DNA from: Caulobacteraceae bacterium | GTDB lineage: Bacteria; Pseudomonadota; Alphaproteobacteria; Caulobacterales; Caulobacteraceae | Direction of reading: 5' to 3' | NCBI GenBank assembly: GCA_947475415.1 | Contig: CANJLH010000003.1 | Span: forward strand, 1 to 64,000 | DNA length: 64,000 nt | Shown: positions 42,590 through 50,288 of the stretch, in pieces | How the letters are laid out: every line of letters starts with the position of its first letter | Numbering within the stretch: the first letter of the stretch is position 1 | Notes under the pieces: model-generated | What the model saw: only the letters and a program-made list of their open reading frames with translations | Database searches by the model: none | What the model was told of the DNA's origin: nothing | Made by a program: the position numbers and the translations under genes

Positions 42590-42802
42590 ATGTTCAACGA
42601 AGCAAACCAGCACCCGCCATCTAAGGCGGCGCTTTCCGTGACGGAATTCTGCGGCGTCATCGGGTTATCGCGATCCAAATTCTATGAGGAGGTCGGTGAG
42701 GGCCGGATCCAGGTCCTGAAGATGGGGTCTCGCACCATCGTCCCGGTGGCCCAGATCGACGCCTACCTTGCGCAGCTTCAGTTCAAGGGAGGGCGGCGAT
42801 GA
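42590..42802 (+). CDS. AlpA/excisionase-type helix-turn-helix protein
   Basis: 70 residues from ATG 42590, with AAGGAG six bases upstream. A winged helix-turn-helix of the MerR/AlpA-excisionase type is visible: ALSVTEFCGVIGLSRSKFYE followed by VGEGRIQVLKMGSRTIVPVAQIDAYL (shown in pieces). Such proteins act as excision factors or transcription regulators of integrated elements. The stop overlaps the next gene by ATGA. With the following YdaS-like repressor and primase it forms a compact module typical of satellites and defective prophages. Confidence 0.75.
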   Translation: MFNEANQHPPSKAALSVTEFCGVIGLSRSKFYEEVGEGRIQVLKMGSRTIVPVAQIDAYLAQLQFKGGRR

Positions 42803-43062
42803 GGAACCGGTTCGCAATCACAGGCATTGAACAGGCTATCGTCGCCGCAGGCGGCCAGGCCGCCTTGGCGAGGCTGCTGGGTGTGAGCCAGCAGTCTGTG
42901 TGCGAGTGGAAGGCGAGGGGCTACCCGCCCTACCGCCGGATCACCGAGATCGCCAACGAGACGGGGGTGGACCCGAAGGATCTCATCAACCCGAAGGTGG
43001 CGGAAGCGATCGCGCCGCCGTTCGGGATGCCGAGAGCCGTCGACACCAGCGACCTGATGTAG
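42799..43062 (+). CDS. YdaS/Cro-like helix-turn-helix repressor
   Basis: 87 residues. GIEQAIVAAGGQAALARLLG then VSQQSVCEWKARGYPPYRRI is the YdaS/Cro helix-turn-helix pattern, in which the second helix reads DNA. The C-terminus is short and lacks a LexA-type peptidase, so induction by self-cleavage is not expected. Likely a control protein for the mobile module. Coupled to the AlpA-like gene; the primase/helicase gene starts 9 bases after it. Confidence 0.75.
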   Translation: MRNRFAITGIEQAIVAAGGQAALARLLGVSQQSVCEWKARGYPPYRRITEIANETGVDPKDLINPKVAEAIAPPFGMPRAVDTSDLM

Positions 43063-43071
43063 GCGTACGTC

Positions 43072-45309
43072 ATGGGTTTGGGGGCGACGCCGAAGGACTG
43101 GAAGCATTTTGTCGAGACGTTCGGAGCGGAGAACCTCCTCCCCGTCGTCAGCGACCCGAACGTGCAGATCAGTCCGAGATCGAAAATGAAGGGCCTGGGC
43201 AAGACCCCGAGCCTGATCAACGCCGAGGGGCACGCCGTCGGCTTCACAGGATGGCCAGGACATGAAGCGACGCCAAAACAGATCGAGCGTTGGTCAAGGG
43301 ACGACAGGCTCGGTATCAGCGTCATCACCCGACGGTTTCGGGCGCTTGATGTTGACGTGCCAGATGTGCGGCTGGCGGACGATGTGGTCGGAACCTTCCT
43401 CAACGCCGCTGGTGTCGCATCACTGCCCACAAGGACAAGGCCGGGGACCGGAAAGCGCCTCCTTGTTTTCCGCATCCTTGATGACCCTCCCCTCCAGAAA
43501 AGGGTCATCAAGATCCATGGGGGCCTGGTCGAGTTTCTGGCGGACGGTCAGCAGTTCGTGGCCGTGGGGACGCATACGTCAGGGCGCAGATACGAGTGGC
43601 CTGATGGGCCGCCGGAAGAGGCGGTCATCACCCTCGCCCAGCACGAAGCCGGGTGGGGGGCCGTCGCCACTAAGTTCGGCGTCGAGCCCGAACGAAGAGC
43701 CGTGGATCGAAAACCCAGGGCTGGTGGTGAAGCATCGGGGTCTGCGGTTCCCGACCCCGTAGCTGACTGGCTCCTGGCTAACTGGCCTACCTTCGGCGAG
43801 CACAAGGGCAAGGTGCTCGTCGAGTGCCCCTGGAAGGGGGCCCACACCGGCGACAGCGGCGAGACCGAAACGGCGTGGCTGATCGCCGGCACCGGCGGCG
43901 CGGAGCAGGGCCATTTCAGGTGCCTGCACGCACATTGCCAGAATAGGGACGACGCCGATTTCCTCGAGGCGACGGGTTACCGGCGCAGCCTGTTCGAGGA
44001 TCAGGACGAGGCGGACGCCAGGGAGGCCATGAAGGACCCTGACCCGGCGGCGGCGAAGAGGGCGCTGGCGCTGGCCAACACGCCCCTCCCTGGTTTCGAG
44101 AGGGAGGACAGCGGCAGGTGCAAGGCCAGCCTCTTCAACCTCGTGGAAGCACTGGGCGCGGCACAGGCTTGCGGCTACGAGATCCGGTTCGATGATTTCC
44201 GCGGGGCCTTGATGATCCGCCGACCGGACGACGTGTGGCGAGAGTTCAGGGACGCGGACGCGGTGGCCATTAGGATGGGGTTGGAGCGCAGCAAGGCCCT
44301 GAAGTTCAAGCCCATCGGCAAGGAGATGATGAGGGACGCGATCACCCTTGTGTCCGACACCCAGCGTTTCGACAGCGCCATCGCATGGCTTGAAAGCCTG
44401 CCGCCGTGGGATGGCAAGGAACGCATCGACGCCTTCTTCCCTCGTTACTTCGGCGCCGCGGATACGCCCTACACCCAGGCGGTGGGCATGTACGTCTGGA
44501 CCGCACTAGCGGCGAGGGTGATGCAGGCCGGGTGCAAGGTCGACATGATCCCTGTCCTGGCGGGGCCTCAGGGTGTGGGCAAGAGCACGGGTATCCGCGC
44601 CATCGCGCCGGCGGAGCAGATGTTCGAGACCCTGAACCTGCACGATAAAGCGGACGACCTGGCGCGGAAGATGAGGGGCGTGATGGTCGGCGAGCTGGAC
44701 GAGCTCAGGGGTTTGAACTCGCGGGAGGCCGAGTGGATCAAGAGCTGGGTCACCACGACAACGGACAAGTGGGTGCCCAAGTACGTCGAGCATGCCGTGG
44801 CCTACCCCAGGCGCATTGTCCTGTTCGGCACCACCAATCGGCAGGATTTTTTGGCCGACGAAACCGGCGAGCGACGGTGGTTGCCCATGCTCTGCCGCCA
44901 GGTCGACGTCAAGGCGATCATCCGCGACCGCGACCAGCTCTGGGCCGAGGGTCTGCACGAGTGGCGGCGGCTCGGGGTGTGCTGGCAGGGGGCCGAAAAG
45001 CTGGCCCGGGCCGAGCATGCCGCGTTTAGGGCGTCGGACCCGTGGGAGGAGGAGATCAACAACTGGCTGAACACGCCGGACCTGTTGGATGGGAGCGTGC
45101 CGGCGGACAGCGCGGCGATCACAACGCGCAAGGTGTTGAAGGAGGCGCTGCGCCTGGATACAGGCCGTTGTGGGCGCGCGGAATCGAATCGCGTGGCGCG
45201 GGTTATGAGGAGCCTTGGCTACAGCGACCGCGTTAAAAAAATTGGCGGAACGTCTGCACGGGCATGGTCGGTTACGGCAGGGCGACAACAGGTTACTATA
45301 GGGTCGTAG
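43072..45309 (+). CDS. primase-polymerase/VapE-type replicative helicase
   Basis: 745 residues. The N-terminal primase-polymerase-like part (about 30-160) contains VGFTGWPGHEATPKQIERWS and ALDVDVPD, the acidic metal site of this family. A zinc-type linker follows (about 240-310, with C-P-W-K-G-A-H and C-L-H-A-H-C). The C-terminal virulence-associated E (VapE) ATPase has WLESLPPWDGKERID, Walker A GPQGVGKSTGIRAI near residue 500, Walker B VMVGELDEL near 542 and FGTTNRQDFLADETGERRWLP. Combined primase and helicase in one chain is the replication protein of phage satellites and some plasmids. Frequent GGG and AGG codons set it apart from neighbouring genes. Confidence 0.85.
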   Translation: MGLGATPKDWKHFVETFGAENLLPVVSDPNVQISPRSKMKGLGKTPSLINAEGHAVGFTGWPGHEATPKQIERWSRDDRLGISVITRRFRALDVDVPDVRLADDVVGTFLNAAGVASLPTRTRPGTGKRLLVFRILDDPPLQKRVIKIHGGLVEFLADGQQFVAVGTHTSGRRYEWPDGPPEEAVITLAQHEAGWGAVATKFGVEPERRAVDRKPRAGGEASGSAVPDPVADWLLANWPTFGEHKGKVLVECPWKGAHTGDSGETETAWLIAGTGGAEQGHFRCLHAHCQNRDDADFLEATGYRRSLFEDQDEADAREAMKDPDPAAAKRALALANTPLPGFEREDSGRCKASLFNLVEALGAAQACGYEIRFDDFRGALMIRRPDDVWREFRDADAVAIRMGLERSKALKFKPIGKEMMRDAITLVSDTQRFDSAIAWLESLPPWDGKERIDAFFPRYFGAADTPYTQAVGMYVWTALAARVMQAGCKVDMIPVLAGPQGVGKSTGIRAIAPAEQMFETLNLHDKADDLARKMRGVMVGELDELRGLNSREAEWIKSWVTTTTDKWVPKYVEHAVAYPRRIVLFGTTNRQDFLADETGERRWLPMLCRQVDVKAIIRDRDQLWAEGLHEWRRLGVCWQGAEKLARAEHAAFRASDPWEEEINNWLNTPDLLDGSVPADSAAITTRKVLKEALRLDTGRCGRAESNRVARVMRSLGYSDRVKKIGGTSARAWSVTAGRQQVTIGS

Positions 45310-45515
45310 CCGGTAATTTTTTGTTTTTTCTATATTTTATCCTTCGGTTACGAGGTTACCATCAATTGGAGAAAATTAGAATAAATGAGGGTTGGAACAC
45401 CGACGATGCCGGTAAGCCGGCATTTCGGAAAAAACATTGCCGAATTCTTCGTAACCTCGTAACCACATAAGTACAGGTAATTTGCTGTATAGATACGCGT
45501 ACATACAACGGTTAC
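45270..45515. repeat. GGTTAC iteron-like cluster, candidate replication origin
   Basis: Seven copies of GGTTAC/GTAACC: plus strand at 45270, 45291, 45346, 45354 and 45510; minus strand at 45451 and 45459. The paired copies form a perfect 14-bp inverted repeat, GGTTACGAGGTTAC at 45346-45359 and GTAACCTCGTAACC at 45451-45464. Between the second and third copy is a run of A/T (45316-45340). Inside the inverted repeat lies the hairpin TGCCGG-taag-CCGGCA (45407-45422). The first two copies are in the last codons of the VapE gene. Iterons flanking an AT-rich unwinding element beside the replication protein is the layout of satellite and plasmid origins; function here is inference. Confidence 0.6.
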
Positions 45516-45856
45516 AGGGCTCTCTGTGGGGTGAAATCGCCGAGAAAATTGGCCGAGTCCGCCGATCAATACCACGATATCTAGTTGAAATATGGCTGTT
45601 TTTATGTATTTCCTTCGCGAAGGGGGGCGATTTCTGATACCAATACGCGCACAAGTACGCGCGCGCGCGCGAAATTCTCGGATTATTTGTTGCACTGCGC
45701 TTAGGCGACGTATTCTCCTATCATTCTCTGGGCCGCCATCCGAAGTGGCGACACGGACACGCCGGAAATTGCAACTCCCCTATGATTTCTACTTTGCCAC
45801 GCGCGTGCCCAAACAGTTGAGTACTGGCGCACACCTGGCCACCTTAGCCGAGCAAC
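45516..45856. other. AT-richer non-coding stretch of the mobile module
   Basis: No convincing gene on either strand; open frames here have no protein-like composition. It contains an alternating CG tract (about 45657-45671) and is more AT-rich than the chromosome around it. It may hold the right boundary of the element, since the AbiJ-like gene to the right ends abruptly at its edge. Confidence 0.5.
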
Positions 45857-46510
45857 TCACTTAGGCGCACGATCCCGCATCTTACCGACTTCGACCAAGC
45901 GATAGCCGTCATGAACCAGCAAGGCGTCGATCTTTCTCGCTAGGTCGGCTTGCCGCGTGAGGTTTTGCGCCTCAGGGCCGGTCACCACCTGCAAATAGGC
46001 GAAGAGGCGGGCGCGTGAACAGGTGAGCACACCCACCGCTTCGAGGATCTCGCGGTTAGTCATGTCGTCGTTGCGCACGGTGTGCTGGAATAGTCGGTCT
46101 TCCATCGAACCGGAGCCATAGTCGGAGCCCGCTGGCATTGTCGTGAGCGGCCAGACCTTGCCGAGAAGCTCCAGATGATCGAGCTCCGTCGCCAGCGGCG
46201 CGCCATCGAACAGTGCCATGAGACGCCGGCGGGTCAGCGGTGTGACCTGGGCTCCGCCGAGTTCGTCGATCTTAGCCAGGGCTTCGCACAGCGCGTAATG
46301 GCTTTGCTCGGCCAGCAGTTCGCGGGCGGCCCTCAGGACGACGGCGGCCGGCTCGCCCATCAGGCGCTGCTGGGCATAGCGGAACTTGCTGCGGTGCGCG
46401 TCCTCGACCTTACCTGGCTGCAGACCCAGACGGACGCATAGCGCCGGGACGTTGTAGGACTTCTCATCGGCGATCGCCGACGCCAGGCATTGCCGCAGAT
46501 CGGCGAGCAT
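45857..46510 (-). CDS. AbiJ-NTD-like defence-associated protein, probably lacking effector end
   Basis: 217 residues from MLADLRQCLASAIADEK at 46510. It shows the pattern of AbiJ N-terminal (NTD) proteins: LGLQPGKVEDAHRSKFRYAQ, LRAARELLAEQSHYALCEAL, LTRRRLMALFDG, LDHLELLGKVWPL, MEDRLFQHTVRNDDMTNREI and a final HDGYRLVEVGKM (each quoted separately). In complete family members this region is followed by an effector domain. Here 6-7 unrelated residues follow VEVGK and the frame stops at the edge of the AT-rich region. The N-terminal part is an adaptor in anti-phage abortive-infection proteins; this copy may be non-functional or may act as a free NTD. Confidence 0.6.
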   Translation of the reverse strand: MLADLRQCLASAIADEKSYNVPALCVRLGLQPGKVEDAHRSKFRYAQQRLMGEPAAVVLRAARELLAEQSHYALCEALAKIDELGGAQVTPLTRRRLMALFDGAPLATELDHLELLGKVWPLTTMPAGSDYGSGSMEDRLFQHTVRNDDMTNREILEAVGVLTCSRARLFAYLQVVTGPEAQNLTRQADLARKIDALLVHDGYRLVEVGKMRDRAPK

Positions 46511-46772
46511 GGGCGGTGGAACCTTGGGCGCGCCTTCCTGAGTCGAAGTCAGCGGCAAGCCTACCGCACCCACGCGCTGGAATGCAGACGTCCCCAACGT
46601 CCACTTTGAGTCAGGTCCAAATGTTGATTTCGCCTGACAGATAGACTTGTCTTATGGCCGCTGACATTGGCTTCCGCCAGTTGGAGCGCAAACAGGCGGC
46701 CCCCGGGGCGGCAGAAGCGCCAACCACTCTTAGGATATTTGTTAGGACACGTACAGATCAGGTCCCACAACT

Positions 46773-46790
46773 AGTTGTAAAATTACAACT
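46773..46790. promoter_or_regulatory. perfect dyad next to tRNA-Arg
   Basis: AGTTGTAA-AA-TTACAACT, an 8-bp inverted repeat with a 2-bp centre, 13 bases beyond the CCA end of tRNA-Arg. No T-run and too small a loop for a terminator. It could be an operator or recombinase site of the accessory region; nothing in the sequence decides between these. Confidence 0.35.
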
Positions 46791-46803
46791 TTCTGGCGGT
46801 GAT

Positions 46804-46880
46804 TGGCGCGCCCGGAACGATTCGAACGTCCGACCCTCAGATTCGTAGTCTGATGCTCTATCCAGCTGAGCTACGGGCGC
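46804..46880 (-). tRNA. tRNA-Arg (ACG)
   Basis: A 77-base cloverleaf on the minus strand with encoded CCA and discriminator G. The acceptor GCGCCCG pairs with CGGGCGC. The anticodon loop CTACGAA is closed by CAGA/TCTG, giving ACG (read as ICG after deamination). Its 3' end points toward the accessory region, the orientation expected if the tRNA were an integration target, but no duplicated 3' segment was found. Confidence 0.95.
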
Positions 46881-46950
46881 GCGCCGCCTTACGGCGAGGG
46901 CGCGGAACCTAGTCGTCCGGAGCTCCAAGCGCAAGGGCTGCGCGGCCATT

Positions 46951-47982
46951 TCACGTCAGATCCCGCCAGCAGGTCACCTCTGTCCCCGGCCAGGGCGCAG
47001 CGGCGTAGACCGCCCGGGCCACGGCGCGGGCCAGGGTGTCGGCGGCCAGGGCGCCGATGCGGGCCACGGTGAAGTTCACGGGCTCGGCCAGGGGCTGGGT
47101 TGCGGTTGACAGCGCGAACACCACGTCGCCGTCGAACGGGGCGTGCACCGGACGGATGGCGCGGGCCAAGCCGTCCTGGGCCATGATCGCCACCCTCTTG
47201 GCCTGGGCCGGCGTGAGGGCCGCGTCGGTAGCCACGCAGGCGATGGTGGTGTTGGCCCGGGCCGCGGCCGCCGCCTTGGAGCGGCCCCAGGCGTCCGGCG
47301 CGGCGGTGAGACCGGCCGGGCCAAGGCCGCCGAATTCATCGCCGATCTCATAGGGCGCGGCCCAGAAGGTGCGCCCGTCGCCGGCCACCACCGAGCCGAA
47401 ACTGTTCACCCCCACCAGGGCGCCGACAGTGAAGCCATCGGCGCTCACCACCGAGGCCGAGCCGATCCCGCCCTTCAGCGCCCCGGCCATGGCCCCATAA
47501 CCCGCCCCCGCGGTTCCCAGGGGGAAGTCCGCGCCCGCCGTTTCCGCGGCCCGGATCGCCAGGGCGCGGTAGGGCGGTTCCAACCCCCAGTCCTTGGCTC
47601 CGCCATTGGCCAGGTCATAGAGGATCGCGGCCGGAATCACCGGCGAGGGCGGCACGCCGGGCGCCGTGGCAACCACGAAGCCACGCCCCTGCGCGCCCAG
47701 CCAGGCGGCGACCCCGTCGGCGGCGGCCAGGCCATAGACCGACCCCCCGGCCAGGGTCACCGCATCCACCGCGTCCACCAGGTTTTCCAGGCCCAGCGCG
47801 TCGGTTTCCCGGGTGCCTGGTCCGCCGCCGCGCACGTCCACGGCGCAGACGGCGCGGGCGGTCGGCAGGATGACGGTGACGCCGCTTCGCGCGGCTTCGT
47901 CATGGGCCTGACCCACGGCGAGGCCGGGCACATCGGTGATCAGGTTGCGCGCCCCCGGGCGCGCCTCGGGGGCGACGGACAT
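46951..47982 (-). CDS. P1 family peptidase (DmpA/S58, self-processing)
   Basis: 343 residues from MSVAPEARPGARNL; the frame is open to 48522, but that part lies under the divergent ggt gene. Family features are LITDVPGLAVGQAHDEAARSG, GGGPGTRETD, AVTLAGGSVYGLAAADGV and TVGALVGVNSFGSV. The autoproteolysis and nucleophile site is probably Asn-Thr in RANTTIACVATDAALT near residue 245. Members hydrolyse N-terminal amino acids or beta-amino acid peptides after self-cleavage into two chains. No signal peptide. Divergent from ggt with 84 bases between. Confidence 0.88.
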   Translation of the reverse strand: MSVAPEARPGARNLITDVPGLAVGQAHDEAARSGVTVILPTARAVCAVDVRGGGPGTRETDALGLENLVDAVDAVTLAGGSVYGLAAADGVAAWLGAQGRGFVVATAPGVPPSPVIPAAILYDLANGGAKDWGLEPPYRALAIRAAETAGADFPLGTAGAGYGAMAGALKGGIGSASVVSADGFTVGALVGVNSFGSVVAGDGRTFWAAPYEIGDEFGGLGPAGLTAAPDAWGRSKAAAAARANTTIACVATDAALTPAQAKRVAIMAQDGLARAIRPVHAPFDGDVVFALSTATQPLAEPVNFTVARIGALAADTLARAVARAVYAAAPWPGTEVTCWRDLT

Positions 47983-48066
47983 GGGACAAGCTTGCCGGGG
48001 TTGGCGTTGGATGTCCACGCGCGGGCGGCTATGGTGGCCGCTTCCCGCAAACCGTGACGCCCGCCC

Positions 48067-49782
48067 ATGCCCCAGCCGCACTTGCTCCGACTTACGCGCC
48101 TTGCGCCCCTGTTGCTCGCCCTGGCCCTGGGGGCCTGCGCCACGGCGGGCGCGCCGCTGGGGGGCAAGGGCCCCACCGCCATGGTCGCCGCCGCAAACCC
48201 CATGGCCGTCGAGGCGGGTCTGAAGGTGCTGCGGGCCGGCGGTTCGGCGGTGGACGCGGCGGTGGCGGTGCAGGCGGTGCTGGGACTGGTGGAGCCACAG
48301 AGCTCCGGCCTCGGCGGCGGCGCCTTCCTCACCTATTACGACGCCAGGACCCACCGGGTGACCGCCTATGACGGCCGCGAGACCGCGCCCGCCGGCGCCT
48401 CGCCTGAGATGTTCCTGGACGAGGCTGGCAAGCCCCTGCCCCGCGGCCAGGCCTATGTCTCGGGCCGCTCCACTGGCGCGCCCGGCGCGGTGACCATGCT
48501 GGCGATGGCGCAGCGCGATCACGGCAAGCTGGCCTGGAAAAACCTGTTCGGCGAGGCCGGGCGTCTGGCGGCCGACGGGTTCCCGGCCCCGGCGCGCATG
48601 GCCGCCGCCGCCGCCTCACAGGCGCCCCAGGCCGCCCAGCCCGACGCCGTCGCCTATTTCACCAGGCCGGACGGAACCAAGGTCCAGGCCGGCGACCTGA
48701 TGCGTAATCCGGCCTATGCCGAGACCCTCCGCCGCCTGGCCGCCGAGGGACCCAGCGCGATCCTGTCCGGCCCCATCGCCGAGGCGATCGCCGCGCGCAT
48801 CCACGCCGAGCCTCGCCCGGGCACCCTCACCACCGCCGACCTCGCCGCCTACAGGCCCAAGTCCAGCCCGGGCCTCTGCCGGCCCTATCGCGCTTATGTG
48901 GTTTGTGTCCCCGGCGCGCCCTCCGGCGGGCCGGCGGTGTTGGAGGGCCTGGGCCTGCTCGTCAACACTGACATCGCCTCCCGCGGCCCGGCCGACCCCC
49001 AGGCCTGGTACCTGTTCGCCCAGGCCAGCCGGCTGATGTACGCCGACCGCGACTTCTATGTGGGCGATCCGGCCTTCACGGAGGTTCCGATCCGCGGTCT
49101 GCTCGACCCAGCCTACCTCTCCGCCCGCGCCAGGCTGATCGGCGAGACCGCCGGTCCTCCGCCCTCGCCCGGCCTGCCGAAGGGTGCGGTGGCGCGACGC
49201 CCCGACGCCACCGCCGAGCCCGGAGGCACCAGTCACTTCGTGGTGGCGGACGCCGCCGGAAACGTGGTCTCGATGACCACCACCGTGGAAAGCGTGTTTG
49301 GCTCCGGGCGCATGGTGGGCGGCTTCTTCCTCAACAACCAGCTCACCGATTTTTCGTTCTCGCCGCGGGACAAGTCCGGCGCCCTGGTCGCCAATGCCGT
49401 CGAGCCCGGAAAGCGACCTCGCTCGTCCATGGCGCCGGCTATCGTGCTGGACCGCAAGGGCCGCTTCGTGGCCGCCGTGGGCTCTCCCGGCGGCCCGGCG
49501 ATCCTGGCCTATAATCTCAAGGCCCTGGTTGCGATCCTCGACTGGAAGCTGCCCGTGGACCAAGCCCTGGCCCTGCCCAATCTGATCGCGCTTGGCCGCT
49601 TCTACGCCGGCGAAACGGACAAGTTCGCACCTGGCGTCGTGGAGGCGCTGGCCGCCAAGGGCGTCAGTGTGGTCCCGGCGCAGGGGGCCGAAGGCTCCGG
49701 CCTGCATGCGGTGGTCGCTACGCCGGACGGCCTGATCGGCGCCGCCGATCCCCGCCGCGAAGGGGTCGCGAAGGGGTTCTGA
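48067..49782 (+). CDS. ggt: gamma-glutamyltransferase, lipoprotein-type
   Basis: 571 residues. The signal peptide LLLALALGACATAG ends in a lipobox (GAC), so the protein is likely exported and lipid-anchored in the periplasm. The N-terminal chain has ANPMAVEAGLKVLRAGGSAVDAAVAVQ and SSGLGGGAFLTYYDA; ANDR-like glutamate-binding residues follow. Autocleavage is expected before the Thr of GGTSHFVVAD near residue 380, whose Thr becomes the nucleophile; MTTTVESVFGSG and GKRPRSSMAPAIV continue the small chain. It degrades glutathione and gamma-glutamyl peptides. The neighbouring P1 peptidase suggests shared peptide scavenging. Confidence 0.92.
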   Translation: MPQPHLLRLTRLAPLLLALALGACATAGAPLGGKGPTAMVAAANPMAVEAGLKVLRAGGSAVDAAVAVQAVLGLVEPQSSGLGGGAFLTYYDARTHRVTAYDGRETAPAGASPEMFLDEAGKPLPRGQAYVSGRSTGAPGAVTMLAMAQRDHGKLAWKNLFGEAGRLAADGFPAPARMAAAAASQAPQAAQPDAVAYFTRPDGTKVQAGDLMRNPAYAETLRRLAAEGPSAILSGPIAEAIAARIHAEPRPGTLTTADLAAYRPKSSPGLCRPYRAYVVCVPGAPSGGPAVLEGLGLLVNTDIASRGPADPQAWYLFAQASRLMYADRDFYVGDPAFTEVPIRGLLDPAYLSARARLIGETAGPPPSPGLPKGAVARRPDATAEPGGTSHFVVADAAGNVVSMTTTVESVFGSGRMVGGFFLNNQLTDFSFSPRDKSGALVANAVEPGKRPRSSMAPAIVLDRKGRFVAAVGSPGGPAILAYNLKALVAILDWKLPVDQALALPNLIALGRFYAGETDKFAPGVVEALAAKGVSVVPAQGAEGSGLHAVVATPDGLIGAADPRREGVAKGF

Positions 49783-49786
49783 ACCC

Positions 49787-50248
49787 TCAGGCCCGGGCGG
49801 GAATCTTGCGATGGTCCCAGCTGATGATCTTGTCGGGGGTCACCGAGATCACCACCCGCTTGCGCACCATCTGGGCCACGTGCTGGTCGTGGTGGTCGCC
49901 TAGGCCCGGTGAATTGCGGCGGATGATGTGACTCATCAGTTCAGTGAGCCTGGGCTCAGCGTCAATGATCTCGGCCTTGCCGCGGATCGAGACGCCCACC
50001 AGCTGGTCATATTCCGTGCCCGCCTCCCAGAGCAGGGCGCAACGCGGGTCGCGGCGCAGGTTCAGCACCTTCTGCGAACTGCCATAGGTTTCGAACAGGT
50101 ACTTCCCGTCCTTCACCGCGAACCACAGGGTGGTTAGGTGCGGCGAGCCGTCCTTCAGCAGGCTGGCCACGTTCATGCTGCGGCAGCCGTCAAGGAAGGT
50201 CGTGATCTCGGCGTCGCTCATGCGGATGGCGTCGCGCTGTTTGGCCAT
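49787..50248 (-). CDS. pyridoxamine 5'-phosphate oxidase-fold protein
   Basis: 153 residues, split-barrel PPOX family: RSMNVASLLKDGSPHLTTLWFA, LFETYGSSQKVLNLRRDPR, ALLWEAGTEYDQLVGVSIRG and the final ISWDHRK. It binds FMN or a deazaflavin and reduces small substrates; it is not the vitamin B6 enzyme itself, which is longer with other motifs. It ends 4 bases after the convergent ggt stop, with no room for a separate terminator. Confidence 0.8.
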   Translation of the reverse strand: MAKQRDAIRMSDAEITTFLDGCRSMNVASLLKDGSPHLTTLWFAVKDGKYLFETYGSSQKVLNLRRDPRCALLWEAGTEYDQLVGVSIRGKAEIIDAEPRLTELMSHIIRRNSPGLGDHHDQHVAQMVRKRVVISVTPDKIISWDHRKIPARA

Positions 50249-50288
50249 ATGAGGTCTCCGGTTGTTGGAGTCTTGTTACGGCTTCGGC

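Noticed and set aside
45657..45671. Alternating CG tract as a Z-DNA or regulatory element
   Set aside because: The tract is short, and similar CG runs occur by chance in this high-GC genome (for example near 37810). I mention it only as part of the intergenic description.
45348..45695. 115-codon minus-strand frame in the AT-rich region
   Set aside because: It runs through the inverted repeat and the CG tract, has no start signal and no protein-like pattern.
46804..46880. tRNA-Arg as the attachment site of the accessory region
   Set aside because: No duplicate of the tRNA 3' end and no integrase gene were found in the window, so I only note the orientation.
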